Positions 45,930-56,349 of a DNA stretch of 64,000 nucleotides are shown in pieces; the first letter of the stretch is position 1, and each line of letters opens with the position of its first letter. This DNA is from Sporopachydermia quercuum (taxonomy: Eukaryota; Ascomycota; Sporopachydermiomycetes; Sporopachydermiales; Sporopachydermiaceae). The DNA lies in assembly GCA_001599295.1 (NCBI GenBank), contig BCGN01000006.1, forward strand, positions 372,001-436,000, read 5' to 3'. Below the pieces are notes generated by a model. That model searched no databases and was not told where the DNA came from. It saw only the letters and a program-made list of their open reading frames with translations. The position numbers and the translations under genes are program-made.

Positions 45930-48143
45930 CTAAGACCTTCTGGGTGTTTTGTAAACAATGTTTCTATTAACTGCTGTCGATCTCCTCTTCTTAGCACCCT
46001 TAATGTTATCATATTCTTTATCAACAGTCCTCCTATTAGGTTTAGACTTCCTTTTGAGAGACTTCTCGTTCAGTAGAATCTTATCCTCATAGACAACTGC
46101 GTCTTTCAACTCAGAAGATATGTTTTCTGAAGATTCACTGATATCCATTGTTTCTGCAACCATTTCTCCGACGGTTTTATTTGTTCCACGTTTCCTAATA
46201 ATAACCGGTCCAGTTACGCTAGGCTTTTCATTATCATCAATTTTACCAACTCCAACAGTTGACTCTTCTGTTGGTGAAATGAATGGATTCTGCATTAACT
46301 TCGAATTTATTATATTCAAAGTTGACAACTTTTGAAGTGCACTCACTGTTGCTCTATCAACTTCTGCTGATGAATCATTCGTACTATACACTTTACCCTT
46401 ATCTTCTGAAACGTTAATCAAACATTCAATTTGAACAGATGGATAGCTTTTCGGTTCAGACCGTAAAAAAAATAATGAACTAGACTTTAGGAAGTTGCTA
46501 ACAGAAACAACTACGTTATTTCTAGAATCTGAATGTTTAGAGTTCATGTCTTCCTTGATATCTATGTCCTCTTCAATAGCTTTCTCTCCAAACGCTCTGA
46601 TGAGCGACGCAATCTCTTTACTATAACGCCGAACATGAGCGGTGATATTATTACTCACAGATAACACACCTGAAACATCAACAGGCATAGATGACACTAA
46701 CGACACCAGTAGTTGATTTGGCATCACATATCTAACAGACTCATCATCTTTCCTTGCCCTTGAGTCTCTCCATTCAACCAGTTCTTTCACAAGCTGTGTC
46801 TTAGATTTAGGTATGTTATACTGATACGATAGACGCAACCATGAATCACCAGAAGTCTCAAAACTATTCTGCCTGGTATTTTGAAATTCACTTTGATATT
46901 TCTTGAATTCAGTGTACTCAAATCTCTTTAATGCTACTCCTCTAGAATCGTAAAGCACATCTTGTAGCTTTTTCTTAAGTATCAATTCATTCCTCATACA
47001 GTCGTAGATATATAACAGAAAATGAGTATCTGATCGGGCATAGCTCATCATTTTTTCAGGCAAGGGCCTAATTCTCCAATCTGCCAGTTGATACTTTTTG
47101 GATGTTTTGAATCTCACATAATGTTCTAATAGGTAAGCTAAACTAAACTTAGGTAAACCCAAAGCCTTAGATGCATGAAATGTATCGAATAAACTAACAA
47201 CATAAATACCCAAATCCCTTTGTAACCAAACAATATCCATAAATGCACCGTGAAAAACTTTGACAATACTGGGATCAGTAAACACCTCGTTCAGTATATG
47301 CAGTTCATCTCTAAGGCTAAGTGTGTCGACAATATAATCCTGTGTTCTTGAACTGATTTGCATTAAACAGACTATCCCATAGTAACTTCTATAATCATGA
47401 TGTTCTAAATCAACAGCTATTTCTGTTTCTTTCTTTAAATCAGTTAACATGGACTCTAGAAGTGAAGAATCATTCACCCATATAGCCGATGTATTTTCCC
47501 ACCGTTGAGATTTCACTGGTTTTTCCTGCTGGAATATTGATTCTGGATAAGGTTGATTCTTGATTTCCATTGAGTAAGGATGAGGAAAATATGGGTGATT
47601 GTTGTGATCCACATCAACAAGTTTCACACTCTCTTCAAAAGGTATTAGTGCATGTCGTTTGGAAGTAATCAGTGGCTTAAAAGGATGTTGGTCATTGTTA
47701 TCAAGCCTGCTCTTGAACTTTAGTTGCGGTTTCTCCATCTTTTCATGAATAACTGCTTTATCATCACTCCCTGTATCAAGGTAGGTATAGGATGTATCAT
47801 TGCTAGAACCTCCTGATTTTCTCTTCTTATATTGATCCAGAGCTATATCTGAAGCTTCGAAAAGTCCGTCTAGCGTTTCATTTATCTTTGGCCAAGAACT
47901 CTCAAGCCCTCCATCTGAGATTCTCAATACTCCCTTATCGGTACTTCCTAATTCATGTGAGCTTTTAGCATTATTGATCAAGGTATTTGCTAGATCTAAG
48001 ATACCATTCGCACACACGTCAATATTTTCAGCTGTGTCAGGATCAATCTGTTTGAGAAACTTAACATCTTGAGATGCCAATGCACTTGAGGCTCTAACTG
48101 TTGTCATGAGCCCCATTAGAAGAGGTTTCAATTTTTCATCCAT
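45930..48143 (-). CDS. RRP6: nuclear exosome 3'-5' exonuclease Rrp6
   Basis: DEDD-Y exoribonuclease of the nuclear exosome, trimming rRNA, snoRNA and cryptic transcripts. Single exon, 737 residues from ATG at 48141-48143 (733 in S. cerevisiae). The N-terminal PMC2NT domain (residues 1-100) contains VRASSALASQDVKFLKQI. Catalytic residues: Asp245 and Glu247 (AVDLEHHDYRSYYG), Asp303 (HGAFMDIVWLQRDLG), Tyr368 and Asp372 (YARSDTHFLLYIYD). The HRDC domain follows at about 435-525 (VKELVEWRDSRARKDDESVR, VMPNQLLVSLVSSMPVD). The basic C-terminus (KRKSKPNRRTVDKEYDNIKG) fits the RNA-binding lasso and nuclear localisation signal. Confidence 0.96.
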   Translation of the reverse strand: MDEKLKPLLMGLMTTVRASSALASQDVKFLKQIDPDTAENIDVCANGILDLANTLINNAKSSHELGSTDKGVLRISDGGLESSWPKINETLDGLFEASDIALDQYKKRKSGGSSNDTSYTYLDTGSDDKAVIHEKMEKPQLKFKSRLDNNDQHPFKPLITSKRHALIPFEESVKLVDVDHNNHPYFPHPYSMEIKNQPYPESIFQQEKPVKSQRWENTSAIWVNDSSLLESMLTDLKKETEIAVDLEHHDYRSYYGIVCLMQISSRTQDYIVDTLSLRDELHILNEVFTDPSIVKVFHGAFMDIVWLQRDLGIYVVSLFDTFHASKALGLPKFSLAYLLEHYVRFKTSKKYQLADWRIRPLPEKMMSYARSDTHFLLYIYDCMRNELILKKKLQDVLYDSRGVALKRFEYTEFKKYQSEFQNTRQNSFETSGDSWLRLSYQYNIPKSKTQLVKELVEWRDSRARKDDESVRYVMPNQLLVSLVSSMPVDVSGVLSVSNNITAHVRRYSKEIASLIRAFGEKAIEEDIDIKEDMNSKHSDSRNNVVVSVSNFLKSSSLFFLRSEPKSYPSVQIECLINVSEDKGKVYSTNDSSAEVDRATVSALQKLSTLNIINSKLMQNPFISPTEESTVGVGKIDDNEKPSVTGPVIIRKRGTNKTVGEMVAETMDISESSENISSELKDAVVYEDKILLNEKSLKRKSKPNRRTVDKEYDNIKGAKKRRSTAVNRNIVYKTPRRS

Positions 48144-49077
48144 TCTCAAAGACTAGAACAAAACTGATGTTCTCTTCTCAATATCAAGTATGTTACAGTC
48201 GTGACAATGTGGAAAGTAATTCACAGTTGAGTATTTGTATTCGCTTTCCTTTCTTTACGTTTCTATCCCACAGCTACTTTCTTTCCAATTCATGCCATAT
48301 TCAGTCAATTTATAACCTCAGCAACAAAGTCAATTAAAGACTTATAGATCTTCCTCAGGTTTTCAACAATAATATATTACTTGATTTCAATATGAAAAAG
48401 TACTTTTTTTCCTCAACTACCTTTTACTTTACAACAGAAAGCTTTCTATCTGCCTGGAAACGTAAGTGCCTAATAGAAATAACTTTTGTTCATGTTACCC
48501 GGAACTACACTGAAGTGAGATGTAATGGTTCGAATTCAAGTCAGGAGAATAATTTTTTTTTTTTTTTGGGTGGGCGTCCAACAAGATACCACCAACTGTT
48601 TCTTTTCCGGCTATTCTAACAGTGCACTAATCAAAAATATAATAGGGTACGTGCAAAAAGGCGTCTGTTCTCTGATAATGCAAGCTATCTCTATTTTCTC
48701 GGGATTATCAATAACAAGCCAACTAACTCTTTGAGTCGATATTCAGTATGACGCGAATTGATAAGAAAGAAGTAAACGAAGAGTTTCCTATTTGAGCTGT
48801 GTGAAGTCCCATAATGACATGTAGAGATTGAAGATAGTTGGTTGTTGGGTCAGATAAATGTTGGAATGGAGGAATATGCTAAAGATTTTTTAAGAGAAAG
48901 ATATATATGAAGATGATATTTGAGAAGTAGTTCAATAAAATCCAGAAAGTGAGAGTAAATTTTGGGACCGAAAACTTTTCCTTTTGAGTCAATTGAATGG
49001 AATTTAAAACCAACCAACCAATTGAATCTTCTAATGGTGAGAGTAATGGAGTAAGGGTCTCTTAAAATCGTATTGCT
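48144..49077. promoter_or_regulatory. divergent intergenic region RRP6-Izh gene
   Basis: About 930 nt. A 15-T run lies at 48553-48567. GGTTCGAATTC at 48528-48538 resembles a tRNA B-box but the flanks do not fold as a tRNA. No gene seen. Confidence 0.45.
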
Positions 49078-50383
49078 ATGACGAGCGATTTATCGACATC
49101 TCAATCAGTAGAAACATTTGACGGGGCTTCAATTAATATAAAGCACCGGAGAAGCCCTAGTACAACAGCATGTAATAACGAGACTGAAAGATCGACTTTG
49201 CTGTCTAAAACAGTAGTAAGTAGAATATGCAAGCTCTCTATGCCACTGAACACCACGTGGAAGAGACGATATTTCTTCGAGTGGTGATGATAGATCAGGA
49301 ATCATTAATTAACATGATGAATTTAGCACAAATTTGAAGAAAAATTGATTCATACCTGGCACGAAATTCCCGTGTGGCAACAAGATAATCACTATATATT
49401 ATCAGGCTATATAAAGGAAACTAAAAGCTTCAAAAAGTGTATTCACTCTTTACTATTCTTGCACAATGAAACGGGTATGTAACGTTATATACTATCTTGA
49501 GTTTTCAATTCAAAAGATTTACTGACACATAATAGGCAACATTTACTCGCATTTGATACCGTCTCTCGTTTACCTTGGATGTGCTGTTCTTGGGTGGAAC
49601 TTTCTGGTTGAAAAGTACCCTACTACTTCTTTTGAGGACTTCATGATGTACTTTTTTTTTTTTTCGGGCGCTGCGNTGTGTCTAGGTTGTAGTAGCGCTT
49701 TTCATTGTTTCAAATGTCATTCAGAACATGTATCAAAGATTGGAAATAAGCTCGATTACCTGGGAATAGTCTTTCTGATAGTTGGTTCTTCAATCGGTAT
49801 AATTTATTATGGATTCATCAATGAGCCAAAATACCAAATATTCTTCATGGGGCTAACTATAAGCTTGGGTGGTGTATGCGCTGTAGTGAGTCTCAATAGT
49901 ATGTTTTCCCATCATACGTGGAGACCTTTCAGAGCCGCCATGTTTATTTTGTTCGGGCTTTCAGCAGTATTTCCTGTGATTACTGGCATATGTTTGTATG
50001 GAGTATGTGAAAATTTGAGTATTAACTTCACTTTCTGATTGCACAGCTAACATTGATTGTTATTTTAGTACGAGGAGTCCAGAAAAAGAGCCCAACTTCC
50101 TTACGTTTTTGCAGAGGGTGTTCTATACATATCTGGAGCATTACTGTATGCTTTAAGAATACCAGAGAGGTTCAAGCCAGGAAGTAAGTATATTCTATGT
50201 GACAACATCTATTTCATAATAAGAATTACTAACATTTCGGCAGGATTTGATTTCTGGGGTCATTCGCATCAGCTTTTTCATGTACTAGTAGTTGCAGCAA
50301 GTATATCGCATATGTTAGCGCTTCTTTTTGCTTATCAGTATGCACATGAGACTTCTCTTAACGCAATTGACAGTCTAGATTGA
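49078..50383 (+). CDS. Izh/PAQR family (adiponectin-receptor-like) membrane protein
   Basis: Seven-span membrane protein of the progestin/adiponectin receptor family; yeast Izh proteins affect zinc and sterol homeostasis. Five exons: 49078-49215, 49327-49474, 49536-50002, 50069-50183, 50244-50383; introns 111, 61, 66 and 60 nt. All joins are in frame: 335 residues, near S. cerevisiae Izh1 and Izh2 (316-317). Family blocks: IHTWHEIPVWQQDNHYILSG, LHNETGNIYSHLIPSLVYLG, SAFHCFKCHSEHV, NKLDYLGIVFLIVGSSIGII, and C-terminal FDFWGHSHQLFHVLVVAA with metal-binding histidines. The exon 1 donor (GTAAGT at 49216) and exon 2 acceptor (ATTTAG ending 49326) are chosen because they give an open KFEEKLIHTWHEIP. 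Which Izh paralogue it is cannot be told. Undetermined base near 49676. Confidence 0.9.
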
Positions 50384-51073
50384 TTATGGCTGAAAGAGTG
50401 ACCAGTCTAAGTCTGAATCGAAAAAGAACAAGTAATACAATTATCCTGACGATAGACCATAATTCAGCCAAAGGGATAGACGTTTCTGTTATCCAAACAT
50501 TTGAGTGCTCAACTGTTCCAAAGGCTTAGTACAATCTGCTCAACATGTGGTATGTTTATACTGGAAAAGTCGATGCTCGGTGCTAACAGGTGTCACTAAA
50601 TAGGTTTGACTTGAAAATAGAAGCATTAGTTTTATTCGTGTAACTGAATTTATAAATTCTTCGTCGAGCGATGATGAACTCAACTTCGAATCAAGCACCA
50701 ACGGAGAAAATGAATATAAATGGAATAATCCTTCAATATGATCATATCATGTTCAATCCCTTCATAAAACTATTTAATTTATCTATATTGCATAGAAGCT
50801 TCACTATCCATATAGCGACTTTACTTATAGTAAGATATATAGATCAAGAGGTCCCTATATTATACTGGTTAGAAGAATTTAAATAAAGTGTCCCATGAAT
50901 CGGGCCTAATAATATGAATTACTATCAAAATGACTATTATGACATAAATGTAAGCACGAACCTATAAGTGATTTGATCTCCCTGAGTGGTCTTCAACGAA
51001 ATACGATATTGTTAAGCTTTTGTAAAGCATTTGTAAAGCAAAACCCTTGCACTTCTTCTTGTTGTTCAAACAT

Positions 51074-51259
51074 TCAAATGGAGAACCGGCCAACAATTGA
51101 CTTCTCAATTTCTTGAGTTTTCAGTTCTTGCAGAAATTTCATATCTCTAGAAGCAAGCATAGGCCAAGTAAGTAAATCTTTACCATAACCTTTGCGTTTC
51201 AAATCATAAAACAGAGCAGAGTTCGTTTGAACGTATGAACTCAAGGCGATTGATTGGTA
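51074..51259 (-). pseudogene. coding-like fragment without a start, unidentified
   Basis: 61 open codons ending in TGA. The composition is protein-like: YDLKRKGYGKDLLTWPML, then ASRDMKFLQELKTQEIEKSI. No in-frame ATG precedes this block. It may be the last exon of a small gene, with the first exon further right, or a gene remnant. A plausible donor (ATTAGTAAGTAAG on the minus strand near 51330) was examined, but no acceptor joined it in frame. Family not recognised. Confidence 0.35.
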
Positions 51260-53664
51260 TCAAACTGAGGAATTAGCTGCTATCCTCGTCACTTAACTCT
51301 ATGTATACAATAATTGTCTTACTTACTAATTGATTGGGCCATTCAAATACGATTCCTCAGTTCTCCTGCTTTCCGTATAATGGAGAGCTGGCACTCGAAT
51401 AAAATGAACACAGTTCAAAAGTTGTTTTTATCAACAAATGTGGATATATATGTAACTGAACTTACAAAAATGTACTAGTTTATCAAATTAGTTAACTGGT
51501 CGAATAGAAATTTTTTTGAAATAAATTCATCCCAATAAGAAGCTACTAGACTATGTTTGAGTTTGTACTTCAGTCATTCATTCCTTCATTTTATTAGTAT
51601 TATTATTAAATTTTTCTTTTTCTTTCCTAGAAATAATTAATTTAAAACAAATTCAAATGAAATCCAGAATTTTCTTTAACTTACAAACTTACATAGTCGG
51701 TAGTAGTTTGTTGCCATATATTCAAGATATTTTATTCCCCACCCATATCATCTCATTTGACTTGCCTATTAGTTGCGCTATTTGAGCCTTGAAACTTGAG
51801 AGCTAATTAATTCCTCACGGTCCCCTTGAAAACCCTAGCAGCTATGAGAAGCGGATCATATAATTTTGCTGATTTGGAGTTTAAAAAATTGAATGAGACA
51901 CACGATGATANAGATTAAGGCAGTCTTGTCGAAAAGTAGAATTTGAACTGATAGAACAGAACAGAACATTTTCAAAACATTTAAACAAGTAATTAAGTAC
52001 AATACGCTACATTTAACTATGAATATGATCAACAACAAATGTACAGCCAGCTTAGCTGCCTCCTGAATCAAACAAGCTATTCTAAAGAGTCAAAGAGAAA
52101 GATAGAATGAAAGACTAGAATTTGAACCTAAAAAAAGTCAGTTTACTTTACGGGAAAGTTAACTTGTTCCATCTTTTAGGCATCGTTTCCTGCATCCATA
52201 AATTAACCACAAGTCAAAATAAAATATAGGAGTTTGTTAGCGAGATGGTGATGAGGAATAAATAGTCAAATCCTTAACTTCACCATCGACAGGAGTGCAG
52301 GGATGCTTGAAGATATGATGACCTTCTATTAATTTCAACTGATCTAGATAGATAGTACATATAGGGCAAGAAGACAGAGAGAAATTGGTAAATTACAAAC
52401 CGATAAAAAGGTATGTAAATTAGTTCTTGTGGCTAAGGCAATGTCTGGAAATGAGATAAATAAAAAGGAATACTAAGCTGCGGACTCTANATAAATATTC
52501 TAGTAGAATATAGCTGCACATATAATGAAGAGTGTTGTAAATGAATATTCTACTACGTTCTGTGTTAGTTGTAATGGAAGACTTGTTGATGAAATGACCG
52601 CGCACCTCCACCTTCATTGCCAGAGAAAATGACTTTTCTGCAGAGAAGCCAGGAGAATGAGCATATAATTTTGCGGAGCTATTAATGTTGCATTTGATGT
52701 TATTGAGCGCACAGATGTATTGTTTAGCAGTTGTGAAGGATCAGACCCACCAGTATACCATCATCCAAAAAGTGACAATCAATTACTTTTCACTATCAGG
52801 TCCTTCCTAGCTTCCTATATTATACTCATGTTTCCTCTAACGAATGCATGTGTGTCCCATGTGTGTCCGTGTCCATTGATCAAATGAACAAAAACACAGT
52901 GGTTGAAAGATGAATCTTAAGGGCTTCCTCATAGCTATGACAAAACATGTACTATTTTCTCTACTTCAGTTTTATGACTAATTTTGATTGTTGCGAGATA
53001 TATACCTACTGGCAAGTGGAAGGAAACTACTGATTTTATTGCCTCAAGATATTTCTTATCCTCTTTCTCCATTTAATACGTTGTTTGTATGGATACTGCA
53101 TAGGAGGATTCTAACAGGATTGAAAACCTCTCTAGGAGAGCAAGAACACAATTTGATAGAGTTTTTTAATTCTTTTTCATTTTTTTTTTCATGCACTTCC
53201 TTTAATTTTGTATTAAGGACCTCATCAATAAAATTTTGGGCAGAGGCTATACCAAGTTTCAAGAATGTGCTAAAGGGGCAGTATTGAAACTGAATTTGAT
53301 TATTCATTGTACATTCTTCAAGAAGTTTGTGGCCCATATTTTTGCTAACACTAATCTGACTTATTCTAACTTCTATTTGGTATTGCTAAATAAGTATTCT
53401 AAATGCGTGCTGGTGACATTCAAAATATTAATTCTGGCGTTTAAGAAACCTTATAAGGGCAAATGTAGAAGTGCATCCACGGCTATTAAAAAATCCATTG
53501 TTTAAAGTTGTCCCAAAAACAGAAGAAATTGTACTGTTAGCATGGCTCTAATTTCTAGAAAAAATATCCTTAAGGCACCTAAAGCACAGAAGAAGCATAT
53601 TTCAATCTGAGGTGGACGGTGACTTATCACCATGTATCATGTTATGACAGATATTGCATTTGAA

Positions 53665-53925
53665 CTATACAAATAATTTTACCGAGAGATTTAAAGAGCC
53701 GCATTTACTGTCGTGCATAGTTATTGCCTGGGCAATTGAGCTGTTGTTGTAGTGGCTGCTGTGATATTTAAAACGCCTTTCTAGAATATCTGTCAAACAG
53801 AGTACTTGAATGATTATATCCTTGGACCCTATCCCGGTTGTCGGCCATTTGGTATATTGAAGCCAAAACACTTCTTCACAACACCACTCAGCCCAATAAC
53901 AATAATGATAATTAGTCTTAGAAAT
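53665..53925 (-). mobile_element. old Ty1/copia relic, RNase H part
   Basis: Fossil fragment. The reading on the minus strand resembles the C-terminal RNase H of copia-type Pol: an EWCCEEVFWLQ block matches the usual glutamate-then-WL helix, followed by NNSSIAQA and a HDSKC block at the spacing of the family's DNxSAI and HxRTKHI motifs. The element is broken and only this part is recognisable. Isolation and weak similarity suggest it is old. Similarity was judged by eye and is modest. Confidence 0.4.
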
Positions 53926-53936
53926 TGGAAAATTTC

Positions 53937-53983
53937 TCTATCTATATAGTAATATAGATAGATAGCGTTGGAAAATAATCCAA
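53937..53983. repeat. two adjacent inverted repeats beside the copia-like relic
   Basis: 11-bp arms TCTATCTATAT (53937-53947) and ATATAGATAGA (53952-53962) are exact reverse complements with a 4-nt loop. Immediately after comes GTTGGA-AAATAA-TCCAAC (53966-53983), 6-bp arms. The second resembles the TGTTGGAAT...TCCAAC start of Ty1-type LTRs, which is suggestive but very short. Confidence 0.5.
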
Positions 53984-55621
53984 CTCTAATAAACAAGTTG
54001 TTCTTGCTGAAAATAAAGACTCTGTTGATGATGCTTGTTAATCATCCAGTCTGTTCCTAGATTTGAAATAGTTACTAATAAAATTTGAGAACTAAAGAAG
54101 CGGCAAGTTTATAATTTCTTGAAAAGTAGCTGTTGTTCTGTACACCTTAGTTTTTATAATTCCTTGAGTAAATCTTTTATCTTTTTTTATTGTTTGAACC
54201 GAAGGGTAGAATTCGTAAAGATTAGACTGGAGTTAGACATGGGTATCTGAATGAATATCTATCTGAATAATGCATTAATTTATGGGTAAGTGAGAAGGAT
54301 ATTGGTGGTTTGGAAGTGAAATACTTGACAGTATTAGATGTGATTGTTTCTTTGCGTATTGGGAAAAGACACGCTTCTGCTTGTAAACAATTCCTTCAGC
54401 CCTTTGTATTGGTAGAGCATTAGAACTTGTACACGCTGGTGCTATGTGCCCTTCACTCTAAGGAATGCCAGTGGCCACAAGTAAGCACGGAAGCTTCCTT
54501 GACGACTACTCCACCTTTATATATGAAGTTATATTTGTTGAAGTACAAGTTCGAGGCTCTTGAGAGTTCCAAAATGTATGTTGGCGCTGTAGAGCTGTAT
54601 ACCAGCTCCACATTGGAACCTCTATTATTTATTATATTGGAATGAGTGAAATAAGATTTTACAGCTATCCACACAGTTCAGAGGAATGATACATCGAAAC
54701 GTCTCAATGGAACTTTGAAACATTTAACCAGAGCAAAGCATGATAGACTCTGGTTTGCTAAACATTAATGGTCATTTGTTTTTTGAATTGCGCAGAAACT
54801 GCACTGGTACGGTTTAAAAGAGCAAAACTACATTAGCTTCCTGGGATTACTTCCTTTCTGTGCGGCTCAATAGGCAAAGGCGGTTATTGCTCCAACTGAA
54901 ATACTATAGCTTTCAGCTACTGTGTTCATTCATTATTTGAGAAAGGTTACTTTCACGAATGATAATGATCTTCATTCTAGTACTTTATTGATATTGCTTT
55001 TCTTCCAAACATTTAGTGATTTACTGCTGATCGCTTTGCATGTCATTCATGACAAACTTCAACCAAACTCGCACCTAGGGTGCATTTCTGATTTAACATA
55101 TATCTCCCTAATCTCGGTGAGATGGAGAGATTAATTTAATTCGGTCCGATAAAGTTTAGAACAAAATTACTAGTGTCGGAGTAGTACTATCAAGTACTTT
55201 GCAATATTTTTTTTCAACCCAACATCTTGCTCGCCGAAATAAAATTAAAACTATGGATAGCTTAGCTTAGCTTTGCATGCGGTAGTCAAGCTTTGTTTCT
55301 ATAAGTACCGAAGATCGCAAAGACAAAAGTTCCAATGCAAATCAGTATGTACATTTGTGATGTGATTCGTACTTCGTAGCCGAATGAAATGAGCGTAGAC
55401 TTACCTACTTACCAACTCGTGGGGATTTGAGAAGAAACAAAGTAATGGAGGCTAAGTAACCAGTCAGTGCTTGTTTTTGTGCTTCTGCTTCTATTTAATG
55501 TTAGCTATTAATGTTCTTATTCCCGTATGATATTGAATTATCAATATAGAATTGAAAAAGTTGAATTTGTAAGTGGTGAACTCAGTAGCACTTTGACGTC
55601 TCAGAGATAATCTGTCTTAAC

Positions 55622-55745
55622 TACATCCGTCGGGGGACCCCCAATGTTACTATACCAACTAACTTCGGGCCGATACCATCAGAACTTGCTGCTAGTGCGG
55701 ACCCTGTGCCATTTACTTTTGCTGGCCGGCTGATCGTTTTCACAA
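55622..55745. other. GC-richer patch in the gene-poor interval
   Basis: Contains GGGGGACCCCC (55632-55642), CGGGCCG and GGCCGGC, unusual in this AT-rich region. On the minus strand a frame without a start is open for about 55 codons through it (including SALAASSDGIGPKLVGIVTL). It may be a remnant of a foreign or decayed gene; no family could be assigned with confidence. Confidence 0.3.
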
Positions 55746-56181
55746 TTAGAGCCTCGACCCTATTATTGATAACGCAGTTGTTACCATGCGATCTTCATTG
55801 ATAACATTACATTATACATTATGAACAAAAAACTTCAAAGAATATTGTAATTACTCAAGAACGAGCATAATAATATACGCAACTCGTGGCAATTTTTTCC
55901 GTAATAACCGCTAATGCGAACTATATCTGCATGCTATATGATATGGATTTACAGAGCTAAAGTAACTCTGACATATCACTGAACTTTCGTGAAGCACATG
56001 TTGTTGGCCAATAATCATCGCCAACTGGTAGTCAGCTGTCTGATCACCTCTAACAGAATATTTGTCATGCAATGTTAGTCATTCGCCCGGTTAGCGTTGC
56101 TATTTACTAGAACCTCAAATTCCCATTTATAAAAGTCAGACGAATATTTTGTGCCGAAATAGCCTCCTTTCTTGTTGAAAC

Positions 56182-56349
56182 ATGATCTTTCCTAAAACAA
56201 TCCCAAAGTTGGATGTATCAATTCCTAATCTTATGGCATATATCTTAGTCTACGGCATTAAATATGTTACTCCTGGTGTTTCTGTAGATGGTATGGTATC
56301 TTGGTTGCAGTTGGATTCAATTCTAAAGCCACCATCTAGGGTAATGTGA
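56182..56349 (+). pseudogene. 55-residue coding-like frame, unidentified
   Basis: ATG to TGA frame with protein-like composition (IPKLDVSIPNLMAYILVYGI, then KYVTPGVSVDGMVSWLQLDS). A second coding-like stretch lies at 56416-56595 on the same strand. Both may derive from one decayed gene or element. No family recognised, and it may be chance. Confidence 0.25.

Noticed and set aside
48500-48567. tRNA-like B-box GGTTCGAATTC followed by a T-run
   Set aside because: The T-arm stem does not pair, no acceptor stem or A-box fits upstream, so it is not a tRNA gene.
52070-52200. T-arm-like stem on the minus strand around GGTTCAAATTC
   Set aside because: The arm pairs with wobble bases, but no matching acceptor stem exists at the required distance.
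52988-53505. Overlapping open frames on both strands near 53 kb
   Set aside because: Some residues vaguely recall retroelement integrase, but the match is too weak and strand-inconsistent to call.
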